Origin: Periconia sp. R9002
Lineage: Eukaryota > Ascomycota > Dothideomycetes > Pleosporales > Periconiaceae
Direction of reading: 5' to 3'
Length of the DNA: 64,000 nt
Assembly: GCA_023627715.1 (NCBI GenBank)
Contig: JAMAHW010000023.1
Location: 124,001 to 188,000 of the forward strand
Positions 11,531 through 22,630 of this stretch are shown piece by piece. The position numbers were made by a program, and so were the translations under genes. Position 1 is the first letter of the stretch. Each line of letters opens with the position of its first letter. Below the pieces are notes generated by a model, which saw only the letters and a list, made by a program, of their open reading frames with translations, did not search any database and was not told the origin of the DNA.

Positions 11531-12590
11531 TTACTGTGTAGGACAGCCTTGGTCTATGTCCTGCAGCGCTTCTTGAGCCGCATTCATATCGCCAACAAGA
11601 TCTGGCGGCGGCGATCCAGCCGCTTGCATCTATGGTTGTAGAGTTAGCTGAAATTCTAATACCAACGCGACACACGTATCTGACCTTCTGCATCCGCTCC
11701 ACAATGTACTCCCTGTCCTGTGCGTTGTCATCTGCGTATCCCGGCCTCTCGAACCGCTCCGTAATCTCTTTCACAAGAAGCTGCTGCTCCTCGTACCTCT
11801 TGTAGTCTTTCTCTTCTGTCTTCTCCTTGTTGTCCTCCATCCACTTTGGAAATTTATCATGTAGTTCTTTCATCGGCTCATACAAGATGTCTTTGTTAGT
11901 CAACTGCTCCATCATTCCCATAAGGATTTTTGAGAAATCTTCGTCACTGCCCTCGCCGCCGAAGCCACCTGACTCCATCTCTTTGAGCATTTGCGCCAAG
12001 ATGTCATCTTGGGAAGAAGAACTTGCCGCGGCGGCCGATGCTGCATCCCCCGACTCCTGCATGCGTTCCATAGTCTTGCGTATCGATTCTTGGAAGGTTT
12101 GCTCGCTCTTCTGCGACGGCGCATCGGCTTTTCCAGTAGAGGATGAGGATGCGCCCTCGCCATCGGGGGCACCGGCTGGCGCTTCGCCCACAATTCCACC
12201 CACCTCTTTCATGATGTCTTCAAACTGTTTCTGAAAATCTCCCTGGCCGAGCAATTGCTCCATCTCTTTCTGGAGCTCTTTTGCGAATGCATCTTCATCT
12301 TGGACAAGGAGTTCCTCCGGATTCGGTCTGCCAGGGCCTGAGGATGATGGCGCAGGAGGTATGGCGACCGAGGGAGCTGGAGGCACAGGTTTGTCATCGA
12401 GTTTGGTGTTTGCAAATTCATCCAAAACATCTGAAGGGTTTGTGTTAGGGAGTCATAGGAGAAGATCAAAAGATGCGTGCGCATGTGACTTGCCGTCGAG
12501 ATCGGATAGGTCGTCTTCTTCCGGGTCGGACGCGACTTCAGCGGCCGGTTTTGCAGGGGCCTCCGTTTGCTTCTTTTCCGGATCCGCCAT
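11531..12590 (-). CDS. PEX19: Peroxisomal membrane protein import receptor Pex19
   Basis: Cytosolic chaperone that binds newly made peroxisomal membrane proteins and docks on Pex3. Three exons: complement(11531..11629, 11685..12430, 12494..12590), 313 residues. The N-terminus has the Pex3-binding-type acidic region DLSDLDDVLDEFANTK. Helical segments follow (AFAKELQKEMEQLLGQ, ILMGMMEQLTNKDILYEPMK, PGYADDNAQDREYIVERMQK) as in the C-terminal cargo-binding domain. The protein ends GCPTQ, a CaaX-type farnesylation box (CPTQ). Intron 1 is a GC-AG intron (GCAAGT...CTTCAG), required to produce DLD-DVLDE. It is divergent from ubc9. Confidence 0.95.
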
Positions 12591-13067
12591 TGTAGATGTC
12601 TCAGGTGTACGTGCAACCAAAGGAGCGCAGCAAGAATGCAGGATGACCAAGGGCTTACTCCATGCCGTGATGGCAGCCTCGGCAGGACCAAGGTATTAGC
12701 GGGGCAAGTCGGTGGGGCGGGGGAGAGCAGGGAGGCCGGCCAGGGCTGCAGTTGCCAGTCGCGTCGCCAGCAGTCTAGGCCAGAAGGAGTACCACCGCAG
12801 AACGTCCCCAATCTTCCATCTTCCGGAAGGATCACGTGCATCGCGGTGGAACGTTCGACGCAGTCCTTTGGCCTACGGCGCAGGCGTTGATTTCCTCTCA
12901 CCTTCACTCTCTCGCACGCCCTAGTAAAATCCGCCCACGCTTGTCGCCGTATACCCTCTTTCACATAACTCAGCGTTCGCCATCGCCCGCGTTCCCTGCT
13001 ATACCGTCGCAAAACCCAACTCAACCTTCTTGAAGGACCTCTGCGCTGTCACAGCCTTACGCCGAAC
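12591..13067. promoter_or_regulatory. Bidirectional promoter region pex19 / ubc9
   Basis: The 477-base gap between the two divergent start codons must hold both promoters. No single TATA box stands out. The ubc9 side is pyrimidine-rich (CT and CCT tracts), common in fungal leaders. Confidence 0.55.
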
Positions 13068-13749
13068 ATGTCAGGCCTCTGCATCAACCGTCTTTCAGAG
13101 GAGAGGCAAGTCTACAACTTGTCAGATTGAGTGCCTGGGTCTCATGCTGACCTAAAAACAGGAAGCAATGGCGACGCGACCACCCGTTCGGTTTTTTCGC
13201 GAAGCCGATGCGCAACTCGCAAGGCGTCATGGATCTTAAGAAGTGGGATTGCGGCGTCCCGGGCAAAGAGAAGACGATCTGGGAAGGTGGCCTATTCAAG
13301 CTCGAAGTGGTATTCCCCGACGGTACGTCCAGTTCTTCTCCACGATTTTCCCCTCTCTGACACCCTCCGAAAACACATTCGCTGACGTTAATAACCGCAC
13401 AGAATACCCAACAAAGCCACCAAAGTGTAAGCTGTCCCATTCCCCACTATTCTCACCCAAATTATCTGGGCGCAACCACTCACTTCACGCCGCAGGCAAA
13501 TTCACACCCCCGCTCTTCCACCCAAATGTGTACCCCTCAGGCACCGTCTGCCTCTCGATCCTCAACGAAGAAGAAGGCTGGAAGCCTGCCATCACGATCA
13601 AGGAGATCCTGCTAGGCATTCAGTCGCTGCTCGACGAGCCCAACCCCGAATCCCCCGCGCAAGCCGATGCCTTCAACCTCTTTAAGAAGGATAAGGTCGC
13701 ATACGAGAAGAAAATCAAGAGCATCGTCAAGGAGAACCCTGCGCCCTAG
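13068..13749 (+). CDS. UBC9: SUMO-conjugating enzyme E2 Ubc9
   Basis: Takes SUMO from the E1 (Aos1-Uba2) and passes it to substrate lysines, mainly in the nucleus. Four exons: 13068..13105, 13162..13322, 13403..13426, 13496..13749, 158 residues, the family's normal length. The sequence shows [55 protein letters not shown], the catalytic [15 protein letters not shown] (Cys about 93) and [15 protein letters not shown]. Intron 1 has a GC donor (AG|GCAAGT...AACAG), needed to give SEE-R-KQW. Exon 3 is only 24 nt. It shares a divergent promoter with pex19. Confidence 0.97.
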
Positions 13750-14576
13750 CTTTGAGGACCGAGTATTTGATGCGTTGCACACGGGCGCACGCGCACACAG
13801 GTTTTGTGTCAATGTACTCTTGGGGAGGGTAGGAGAGTGAGAAGAAGGACAGAGGGACATACGCCATCTAGCATATTGGGATTATTGGAGGTTCAACAGG
13901 GGCGGCATAGTAACTCATTATCGGCAGATATTCTCAGTGCTTGGAAAGGTTGTAGGGCTTTTCTGTGGGAATCTTTTGTTCCGGGCCTTACTTTTCATTT
14001 GCTGAGGCCCCCTTCAGCGTTCCCGGCTTTGACGGGGAGGCTTGCTTCTGAGGCATGAATTCATACCGGCTCTTTTAGCTCTGGTTTCCTGCGTCTATTG
14101 ATCGGGCTAGAAACCCTGATCACGATGATTGATTCAGAGGAGATTTTCCATTCAAAGGATATCTTCGGAGCATGCTAGATGGAATGAAATGAAAATGATT
14201 CGTTCATGATATGAGTTGTCTCCTTGGTTCAGAATCTTGATCCTCCACTACCTCTGCAAAGAGGAATTTCTTAAATTATACGATGATACATAATTTTCAG
14301 ATCCTCCATTTTCCCAAACTTGATTCTGCCAATCTATACAAAACAAAAGCCGCATCGCCCCGAAGATCAATCTCCATCTCACAGTCCACCAAGCCAAGAA
14401 GATGCCGAAGCAGCGAGGCTCGGTGGCGTGGTATTTTGCTATGATACATTTCTCAAATGGGTACCGTACCGTTCCTGTGAATATTATCCAGTCCATATCT
14501 TTATTGCTATTTTTCTGAGAGAAGAAACTCGTAGAGACCCAAGTCACATCTTTTCGGACGCTCTGTTTTGTAACGT
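13750..14576. other. Intergenic region between convergent genes
   Basis: 3' flanks of ubc9 (+) and the Pab2-type gene (-). No gene seen. Confidence 0.6.
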
Positions 14577-15596
14577 CTAGTAAGGACGGAAGCCAGGTGC
14601 ACGCGGGCGGTATCCACCTCTGTACCCACCCCCGCGCTGGTAGCCACCACCACCACGACCGCCATATGGTGACCCGCGGCCACCATACCCGCCGCGCCCT
14701 CCACGTCCTCGGCCTCGGCCGGCCATACCGGGTAGATTGGTCCTTTTCGGGGTCACCTTGGCTAGTCAATTCATGCTCTTTGTTTTTTATAACGTCGCGA
14801 ACATACCTTCAAGTTGCGACCGCGGAATACGCTCTCGTCAAGTACGAGCGCCTGGCTGACCAAGCTGGGCTCAGTGAATTCAACATACGCATACCTGCAT
14901 ACGCTCATTAGCGTTTCGAATTTTCAACCAAACTCTTGCCAGGCAGCGAAGACGTTCCCGAGATTCACAAATGACGGGCATGCAAGCTAGAGCTCGAGCG
15001 TCGTACATGTGCGACAGCATCGCATCATATCCCCTCACTCTGCTCTTGGTGGTGCCTGTGAAACACGAACCGCCACTTTTTGTTCATCAAGGGAAAGTCT
15101 CCTCTTGGCACGGGGACACTTGAACTGACCCTTTGGGATGCCCTGTGAACTTGTCTAATAAGATGGTGACGCGGTTTATGCTGCCGCAGCTCTGGAAGTG
15201 CGCCTGTATCTCCTCGGGCGATGCGCCGTAGTCAACATTGCCGACGAACACACTGCGCGCATCGACGTCTTCTCTGTTTTCGCGTAGGTCACCGCGTTCG
15301 ACGTCGAGGTTCTGTTGCATCTGTCGCAATTGGTTTGCTTCTTCTTCCATCTGTTGTACGCGTTGCTTCATTTCATTTATTTCTCTATCATCCTTCTAGT
15401 TCCTCATGAGCGTTTGATTTACAGTGGAGAGATGTGGCAGAGAAACAGCGGGAGTCGTCGTCGTCGTTGTTGGAAACGAGTCTGTCAAGACTCGAAGAGG
15501 GTTGCATGGGGGAGTAAATCGTACCTCTTCGACGGCTGGTTCAGGTTCCTGTCGCTCTTCCTCTTCGCGACGATGCTCATTCTCCACGTCCGCCAT
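14577..15596 (-). CDS. pab2: Nuclear poly(A)-binding protein of the Pab2/PABPN1 type
   Basis: RNA-binding protein that coats poly(A) tails in the nucleus and acts in 3' end processing and exosome targeting in other fungi. Four exons: complement(14577..14756, 14807..14894, 15130..15395, 15525..15596), 201 residues. An acidic N-terminus ([17 protein letters not shown]) is followed by a coiled coil ([18 protein letters not shown]). One RRM follows: RNP2 [14 protein letters not shown] and, across a phase-2 intron, RNP1 HPKGYAYVEF, then [21 protein letters not shown]. The tail is rich in RGG and GGY repeats and ends PGFRPY, as in Pab2 where these arginines are methylated. The order acidic arm, coiled coil, single RRM, RGG tail is diagnostic. 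Confidence 0.95.
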
Positions 15597-16416
15597 CTCT
15601 GCAAATAGATGCGCTAAATTCCTGCAGCAAAAGTTAGTGCACGAATGCCCTGAAAGCTCTTTGCGCATACCTACAAGAGGGTTGTTGGTTGGACTGGAAA
15701 TGTCGAGAGGTTACGCGCAGGGTCGAGGGAACGTTATTTGAGAGAATCGAGAAGATCAATAAGTTATGATTGAGCGTGTCAAACAAAGCTATGCCGTAGA
15801 AAAGAACGACACCGTGTGAGGAGGAAGCTGTAGTTCGGAAGTAAATGACGAACTATGGAAGTAGAACAAACGCACGGTCCCTCGCAAATGTACCTTGGAG
15901 GCGGAAAGCACGCTTAGGTAAGCCATCTTTCACTGGATACTCCTCTTCCAGTCACCTCCATCTAGAACTCCCATCACTTCACTTGTTTCACGATGCTCTT
16001 TAAATGAGGCCGATGCCCGAAATGTGATTTCGTCACGAATGACAGAACGGGCGGCGTAACCATAATATACCATCCTGGTCCCCACTCCTCTCTGCGCTTG
16101 TTTAGGTGATGGTGGTCCACTGTGCCCACATCAAGCTAATTGAGTATTTTGAGGGATGCAGCTCATTTTCTCCTGCGCCTCGCAATACTGTCCATTTATG
16201 CTTTGAGGCCGTAAACTCCATGTTCCCTTGGTTACGAAAGGATTGGGGGTTCTTAAGGAACTTTGACCAGCCGCTCTGCAAAGTGTTCTACTCAAAAGAG
16301 TGATGTGCAGTATATATTCGAAATCTGGTGCGCTGCGACTTGGAACTGCCTGTAGTTCTGTTTATTCGTGTCGTTTTCACCAGTCACGTTGGATCTTGGT
16401 GAAATATTGAGCTTGT
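15597..16416. other. Intergenic region
   Basis: 5' flank of the Pab2-type gene and 3' flank of dad2. No gene recognised. Confidence 0.6.
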
Positions 16417-16908
16417 TCATTCAGCTGGGTTTTCCGAGCCCTGCTGGGGGATGAGAGCTGGTGCGTGTTGGGTAGGGATGCGGACAAGAGTTTGAGGCAG
16501 AGGTGGCTCCGACTCAGAGTTCCCGTCAGCGTTGTCATCGTCTTTAGGTTGGGGCAGTTTGGTTGACGCCATATTGATGGCCCGAAGCACATTGTGCCAG
16601 TTTGACAATACCGCTGCGACAGCTATACACACAGTCAATCCAAATTGCTGAGCCAATTCCCAAGCGGGGAGTTGATGCATACCTTCAGTGCCATCAGAAA
16701 GCGTATTCAACTTCTCCGCCAGCATCTGCATCTGGTCGGCGAGACCAGCGCTCAGTGTCTGCAGGTCCTTCAGGTTTGCCAGTTCCGCTTTCTTTTCGGC
16801 GATGCGGGCAACGAGGAGCGGTGATTGGTTGGAAGATTGCGATCCACCGCCGATGGAGCTGGATTGACTGCGGATATGAGAGGGTAGCTGTCGGGTCGGA
16901 TATGCCAT
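16417..16908 (-). CDS. DAD2: DASH/Dam1 complex subunit Dad2
   Basis: Kinetochore protein of the DASH ring that couples kinetochores to spindle microtubules. Two exons, complement(16417..16622, 16683..16908), 143 residues. The intron (GTATGC...GTATAG, phase 1) joins LNTLSDGTE to AVAAVLSNW. Diagnostic sequence: RIAEKKAELANLKDLQTLSA, LADQMQMLAEKL, then VLSNWHNVLRAINMASTKLP. Reading through the intron would insert about 20 unrelated residues in this core. The N-terminus is Ser/Gln-rich and the C-terminal tail is acidic then Pro-rich, as in other filamentous fungi. It is divergent from sgo1. Confidence 0.93.
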   Translation of the reverse strand: MAYPTRQLPSHIRSQSSSIGGGSQSSNQSPLLVARIAEKKAELANLKDLQTLSAGLADQMQMLAEKLNTLSDGTEGMHQLPAWELAQQFGLTVCIAVAAVLSNWHNVLRAINMASTKLPQPKDDDNADGNSESEPPLPQTLVRIPTQHAPALIPQQGSENPAE

Positions 16909-17213
16909 GGCTGCGATTGTATGGAAAACCTCTTTGCTTGTCTTGTTCGCGCAGTTATCGCGGCCGTCGCTGGTGGTTGCGGGGGTGTTGCTGTTCGCGT
17001 CCTCGACTAGGCGAAACAACAGGGGTGGTGGGGGTTTTCGGCTAGCCCAACTAATATTACCCGTTGCTATCGCCAAGAAGTAAACAAAAACATTCCTCAA
17101 TGACGATACTCCTTGCGGCAACCACGAACCACACCAAACCTTCGATCGCGACCGAGACGCACCCGACCCGTTGACTACACATCAATTATCTAAAACATAC
17201 CTATACGCCGCTT
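16909..17213. promoter_or_regulatory. Bidirectional promoter dad2 / sgo1
   Basis: The 305 bases between the two start codons serve two chromosome-segregation genes transcribed in opposite directions. An MluI-cell-cycle-box-like element (ACGCGT) was looked for and not seen. Confidence 0.55.
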
Positions 17214-19606
17214 ATGGCGCGCTTGAATGAGCCGCCTATTGCGCCCGCCTTGTCGGTGGACACCCTCGATGCCCGTGAGCAATAACACATGACCCTCCAG
17301 TTTGCGCACATGAGATACTCATACATGAAACAGTCAAACGTCGATATTTGAGACAGAATCGGGAACTGGCAAAGTATGAATTTCCCTTCTGCCATGTCTT
17401 GTCTGCGATCTTGTTACTAACGGGGCGCCCAGGACAAATTCACAACAGTCTATGCGCATTCGGACCCTCGAAAACGATGCATCCCGTCTTCTGGCCGAAA
17501 ATCTATCCCTTCGCGAGCAAGTGCTTCAACTACAAAGCGCTCTCGAAGCGCAGTCCTATCGCCCTTCGTTTGAAGTCATCGAGTCGATGAAGAACCAGCT
17601 GGAAACGAAACTACAAGAGATTGGAGGCCTGGTTGCAGAGTTTGGTCAATTGAAGAAGAAGGACCAAGATCGCCCACGATGCAAGAGCCAAACTGCCGCA
17701 ACGAGACGCAGCCCAGACGAACGCCAATGGAGGAGCGGGCTAGGGTTACAAGAAGTTGAGAATGCCATGCTACCTACCATCACTGAAGACAAGTATTATC
17801 CAAGGCAAACTATGAAGTATGTTGAATCTGGGCATGGCTTGGGTTTTTATTCCAACAGATTGGAATCGCTAACGACCTACAGTGCCGAGGAATTGCAAGA
17901 TATACTGGCGGCGCGCGAGAGCCAGAGTCCTGACATTGGGCCGCCGCCCATCTCACGGTTTGATGACCAGGAGCCGATTTCATTCGATCCTAGTGGGTCC
18001 CCGGAGGAGCGACCGGCTCAAATAATCGAAGACCAGACGCACACTTTACCGGCTACTCTTGAGACGAGGAGAAAGCGGCGAGAGAGTGGGCCCCGACTAG
18101 ATGTTTCTCGTATTCCCATGTTTGAGTCACCTCCAGACGACACTGAGAAGCCAATCGTCCCTGCAGTCCGTGTGGGCTCAAAACGCAAGTTCAGTGTACA
18201 AGAAGATGAAGAGAAGGCACAACCACCAGCAGAATCCTTCAGATTCAGTCGTCGGAACGCTCCAACCCAATTGGAGGATTCGAAATCGTCCGAAAGCTCC
18301 AGACCATCTTCACCCGACAGGCCTGCACTTGGTAGCAGTACGTATTGTAGTACTATAATCTTCTTCTCTTTGCTAACAGTCGATAGAACCTGTAAATACC
18401 GATCCACTCCTCTCACCCAAGAAACAGCGTTCCTCTTCTGCGGGAAAATCTGAGAAGTTGGAGAAGAGACCGTTAGCCAAGACTAGTCGAAGCCGTTTGA
18501 CCATCACTCGTGATGCGCATCCGGGATTGACAGCGATGGAACTGCCTCCACCGATTCCCGTTGCCGAAATCACTCTGGATGAACTCCCGCCAAAGACCCC
18601 TGCGGTGGAACTAGTTTTTTCGCCACCCACAACTGAATCATCGGTTCCAAGGGCTGAGTCCAAGGATACTCCACCTCCCGGTAATTTGAGTAATGCAGCG
18701 GGCATGACCGCGAGGCCTTCTCGGCGAGCACGACCCCAAGTGAGCTACAAGGAACCCCCACTGAACACGAAGATGCGTCGCCCCGGGAAAGAGTTGGTCG
18801 ATGCAGTAAACCCAGACCATGCTTCCAGAGTCAGTCTCGATTCACAGTCACTTCCAACGTCGGTTAGTAAAGGAAGCATGAGCCAGGAGCGCGACGAATC
18901 TGCATGGAAACCTTTAGGTGCTCGCACGAGCGTCGGCCGTATGACTGAAGAGGCTGCTGAGGCTGGAAGTCCGTTGCGACAGAAGCTAGATCGTAAGGAG
19001 GGGCAGGATGTAAAGACTGAGGAAACGAAAGACAACTCATCTGCATTGAACCCGATACCGACAGCCACCGGTGAAACGAACACAACGAAGCGCAAAGTCT
19101 CCACTGCTCTACCCAAGATTGCTCATAAATCCGACTCCGACTGCGTCGCCGTTGCACCGACAGAACATACAAAGCAAGACGACTTAGCTGTGTTCGAATT
19201 CAACGAATCATCTCCTGTGAATGAAGCAAAGGTTGTTTCAAAGAGTTCACGTTCCCGGATTGAGGCTGCTAAAGCACGGAATGTCCGTCGTCACTCTTCA
19301 GTGCCTGTCTCTGCCAGCAGTGATGAATTGAATATTGGTTCAAGTGCAAATTTGGAGAGAGCGGACGGCGCAGTCTCATCAGTACACAAAAGAACAGGGA
19401 GTGGTGCCGCGAGAAGTTCCAGCACGTCAAATCTGGCAAGAAGCACAATGAATGCGAGAGTTTCTTCGAGAGATCGGGAGAGGAAGAGCACCGCCCTGCC
19501 TTCACATGGAAACGCTACCAGTGGTACATCGAGGGGCGAAAGCAATGACTTGGCCAGTGCCAAAGTCGATAGGGCGGCTCACCGACGGAAGAGCATGATT
19601 ATATGA
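17214..19606 (+). CDS. SGO1: Shugoshin, protector of centromeric cohesion
   Basis: Binds PP2A-B56 and phosphorylated histone H2A at centromeres to protect cohesin. Five exons: 17214..17274, 17334..17373, 17433..17816, 17883..18337, 18387..19606, 719 residues, all phases consistent. The N-terminal coiled coil is LKRRYLRQNRELAKTNSQQS, then RIRTLENDASRLLAENLSL. The basic shugoshin C-motif lies near residues 422-446 (RPSRRARPQVSYKEPPLNTK, MRRPGKEL). The rest is Ser/Pro-rich and disordered. The third intron (17817-17882, GTATGT...GCTAAC...CTACAG) is 66 nt and stop-free, so retention would keep the frame. Strong splice signals favour removal. Confidence 0.94.
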
Positions 19607-19815
19607 AGCTTTTGTAGTTTGGTCCTGACTTAGCGATGGCGTTTTGTTCTGGCGCACGATTGATACCTCTGTCTAAAATATTTTTATGTAGAATTACTGA
19701 CTTTGCTGTTCATGAACGGGATGAATCATTATTCATTAGAATGCAATATCTCATTCTTGGGTATCACATCAAACCGGCTAGTACTGCCCATCCCCTCTTC
19801 GTCCGATCAGGTGAA

Positions 19816-20618
19816 CTACTTCGCAGCTGTCCTATACCTCAACTTCTCCAGCTCCCCCAGATCAACAACACGAAGTTCTCTCCGCGCAAACATAACCACA
19901 GCCAGCACAAACCCAGGAACATACCCTCCTCCAATCATCATCCCCTCACTCCACGACCTCCCAAGCCCCACCTCTATCAACCCCAAGAATACACAAACTA
20001 CTGCATTCACAGGCACGATATACTTCTCCAACACGACAGCCACTTCTTCAGAGATGTACGGTACAGCCGGTCGCCTTCCCTTTGCAGTCGACACATCCGA
20101 CGCTTTGGCCCCACTAACACTCGACCGCGCTATCGATTTGCCTTTATTATTGTTCGTATTCTTGCCAACGTATGAGGAGTCCAGCACGCTGACGCGCACT
20201 GGTGGCAGTGGAAGGAAGTATAATGCGTATGCGCTTGACAGCAGACTCGCGATCGAGGCGATTGTTTCTATGACAATGGGCGGGGAGAACGAGAAGAGGC
20301 GAGGAATGTAGAGGACTGCGGGGACGAGAGGGAGAATGAGGAGGAGGAGGGTGTAGAGGCGCGTTGACGTTGTGTCCTTTGTGGATAGTGTTGCTAGGAG
20401 GGTTTCTTGGTCTATTGGTTGATTTCTTGGTCAGTCGGGACTTGGTTTGTATGGGGCGAGTGGGAGGTGGTGTGGGAAAGGGTGGGCGATGCGTATGTAA
20501 GTTTGTTGAAGCCGTTTGAAATGTACATACCTTGTTCGTCCATGCCTTCTTCCACGGCATTCTCGTCGTCAGACTCGCTGGGGTATTGGAATGTTCGGCG
20601 CAGGCGGGTCGCTGCCAT
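19816..20618 (-). CDS. Fungal multi-pass membrane protein, function unknown
   Basis: Two exons, complement(19816..20411, 20531..20618), 227 residues. The intron (GTATGT...CAATAG, phase 1) joins EEGMDEQ to DQETLLATLSTKD. An acidic cytosolic-type N-terminus (YPSESDDENAVEEGMDE) precedes hydrophobic segments: LYTLLLLILPLVPAVLYIP, VIETIASIASLLSSAYALYF, and after a Lys/Ser loop, YIVPVNAVVCVFLGLIEVGL and YVPGFVLAVVMFA. The C-terminus is ELEKLRYRTAAK. I do not recognise the family. Four membrane segments and no signal peptide suggest an endomembrane protein. It is convergent with sgo1, 209 bases away. Confidence 0.8.
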
Positions 20619-21631
20619 TTTTTTCGTGGAGGCGATGTGGTTACGGAGGGCGAGAATACACAGTTGGTGGGTTCTATGCCGCGTGCTCTCTTATATGAGG
20701 TGTGGCCACACTGGTAGGCAGCAATTTTTGTGCGCGTGTAGAGTGAAAATGCGGAGAGTTTTGCTGGAAATGACGTTCAACTGCAGCCTTAAGGCCTATT
20801 CCAAAGAAGGATTAGCGCCCCCTACGATACCCTTAATCTTGGTGCATTCGGAACTTCACATCGAGCTTACATTACTACGATTACGATGGTATCTAATTCA
20901 GGACAGGACTTGGCGGCAAAGAACGCCAGATTTTTTGACCAGGTGTTACTGCGTTTTGTTTGTGAGGGTCAGCGGTTCACAGCTGTCTACAAACGTCTCA
21001 AAGCAAATTGAATCACCTCTCCCCCTTTTCGGTTCCGTCTTGGTTGTCCCCTTTTGCCCAACACCTCGTACCCTTCTGTGTTGTTGCAGTTGCTTGTAGT
21101 CCAATCATGTATTGGAAATGTGCCCATGTACTATCTGTACCTTGGCGTGCACGGAAAGCGGTTAAGTTTTGCGGCACAGCAGGAGTTTACAGCGCGATGA
21201 GGTATGCTCCTATCATTGAATAAAAACCACGTACATCTTGATCTTGTCAGGTCAATTATATGTGCAAGAAACAGCGCTTGAGATCATGGAATCAGCTTAC
21301 ATTGATTGAGATATGTTTTAGGAAGGTAAATGGCCAATATTTGGATATATTGAAGAGCGCAAGTAGCAACCTACATCACCACCGTGCAGAGAACCTTGTC
21401 TAACAGCTTACCCATACTGAGACTGGTACCAACTCCTTCGCAGAGGCCTCGGCCGAGCCAGCCACCAACATACCTTTGACCCCTCAACCTTATATTTCGC
21501 ATTTAGTCGGCATTGGAACCTCATAATGATAATTTTATAAACACTCTAAAACGCTTTGTCCTCACTGGAAATCTCACAACCTCTTCTCAATTCTCCCCGT
21601 GAAGTTTCAAGGCCTCATCTTCAATTCCAGC
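20619..21631. other. Intergenic region between divergent genes
   Basis: Holds the promoters of the membrane protein (-) and the cyclase-family enzyme (+). Long plus-strand open frames here lack motifs and splice logic. Confidence 0.55.
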
Positions 21632-22630
21632 ATGGCCACATCTACGATTGGGCAGGAAAGGTTCACTGTCGCCATCCTGGACACTCCGTTCGATTCACTC
21701 GCCGACAAAAGGCAGGTGTGGATTGGCCAGCCTGGAAGTCGTGAAGAGGGTCTTGGCAGACTCAATATGCTTACACCGGATGTTGTCGCCAAAGCAGCCT
21801 TAGAAATCCGTACGGGGAAGAGAATCACGCTGAACTGGGACCTCCAAAAACTCGAATACCCTCTTTTTGGGCGGCAACCATGTGAGCACCACATTTCACC
21901 CGTGATGAACGGGTTGTTCTTCGACGACGTGTACAAGTTCAATCCCCAGGCAGGCAGTCAATGGGATGGGCTTCGTCATATGCAAAGGACCGTCACTGGC
22001 ACGGAAGATCGACGTTTCTATGGAGGAGCCACTGTCGAAGAGATTCTCGATCGTAGCAACGACCGCATCGGCATTCATCACTGGGCGAAAGAAGGCATAG
22101 CCGGTAGAGGCGTTCTCATCGACTACGCTTCGTGGGCGGAAAAAAAAGGCATCAGATACTCAGCCTTCTCAGACCACGCCGTCAAAATTGAGGAAATTCA
22201 AGAAATCGCCAAAGACTCCAAAATCACCTTCCAAAAAGGAGATATACTCTTAGTTCGCGTCGGGTTGACTCGCGAGTGGGACACGTTATCTGAAGAACAG
22301 AAACAAACCTTCGGTGCCAACCCTTCTTCCCCTAGTGCTGGCGTAGAAGGGTCGGAGGATGTCCTTCGCTTCATTTGGGACAACAAAATTGCAGCGGTTG
22401 CTGGTGACGCTATTGGTTGGGAAGTCATGCCCCCCATTGACTTCGGTCCCAACTTCTTGCATCCTACCTTTTTGGCCGGGTGGGGTATGCCTATCGGCGA
22501 AATGTTCGACTTGGAAGATCTGAGCCGGATATGTAAGGAGGAAGGAAGGTGGACGTTTTTTCTGTCTAGCTCTCCGCTGAATATGAAGGGGGGTGTTTCG
22601 ACCCCGCCAAACTGCATGGCGATATTTTAG
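21632..22630 (+). CDS. Cyclase-family (kynurenine-formamidase-like) metal-dependent hydrolase
   Basis: Single exon, 332 residues. The ATG at 21632 was chosen because the upstream in-frame start at 21599 is GTG. It matches the fungal branch of the cyclase family (PF04199): PFDSLADKRQVWIGQPGS, LNWDLQKLEYPLFGR, the metal-site region GSQWDGLRHMQ, GIAGRGVLIDYASWAE, GDILLVRVGLTREW, then AAVAGDAIGWEVMP and LAGWGMPIGEMFDLEDL. Bacterial relatives use HxGTHxDxPxH; fungal members carry the WDGxxH version seen here. The substrate cannot be told from sequence. There is no signal peptide, so a cytosolic enzyme is likely. No biosynthetic cluster surrounds it. Confidence 0.88.
   Translation: MATSTIGQERFTVAILDTPFDSLADKRQVWIGQPGSREEGLGRLNMLTPDVVAKAALEIRTGKRITLNWDLQKLEYPLFGRQPCEHHISPVMNGLFFDDVYKFNPQAGSQWDGLRHMQRTVTGTEDRRFYGGATVEEILDRSNDRIGIHHWAKEGIAGRGVLIDYASWAEKKGIRYSAFSDHAVKIEEIQEIAKDSKITFQKGDILLVRVGLTREWDTLSEEQKQTFGANPSSPSAGVEGSEDVLRFIWDNKIAAVAGDAIGWEVMPPIDFGPNFLHPTFLAGWGMPIGEMFDLEDLSRICKEEGRWTFFLSSSPLNMKGGVSTPPNCMAIF

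Noticed and set aside
12209..13024. 271-residue minus-strand frame over pex19 and its promoter
   Set aside because: Shadow of pex19 in another phase with Arg/Pro/Leu-rich noise composition.
20407..21099. 230-residue plus-strand open frame
   Set aside because: Overlaps the first exon of the membrane-protein gene on the other strand and has no motif; a shadow frame.
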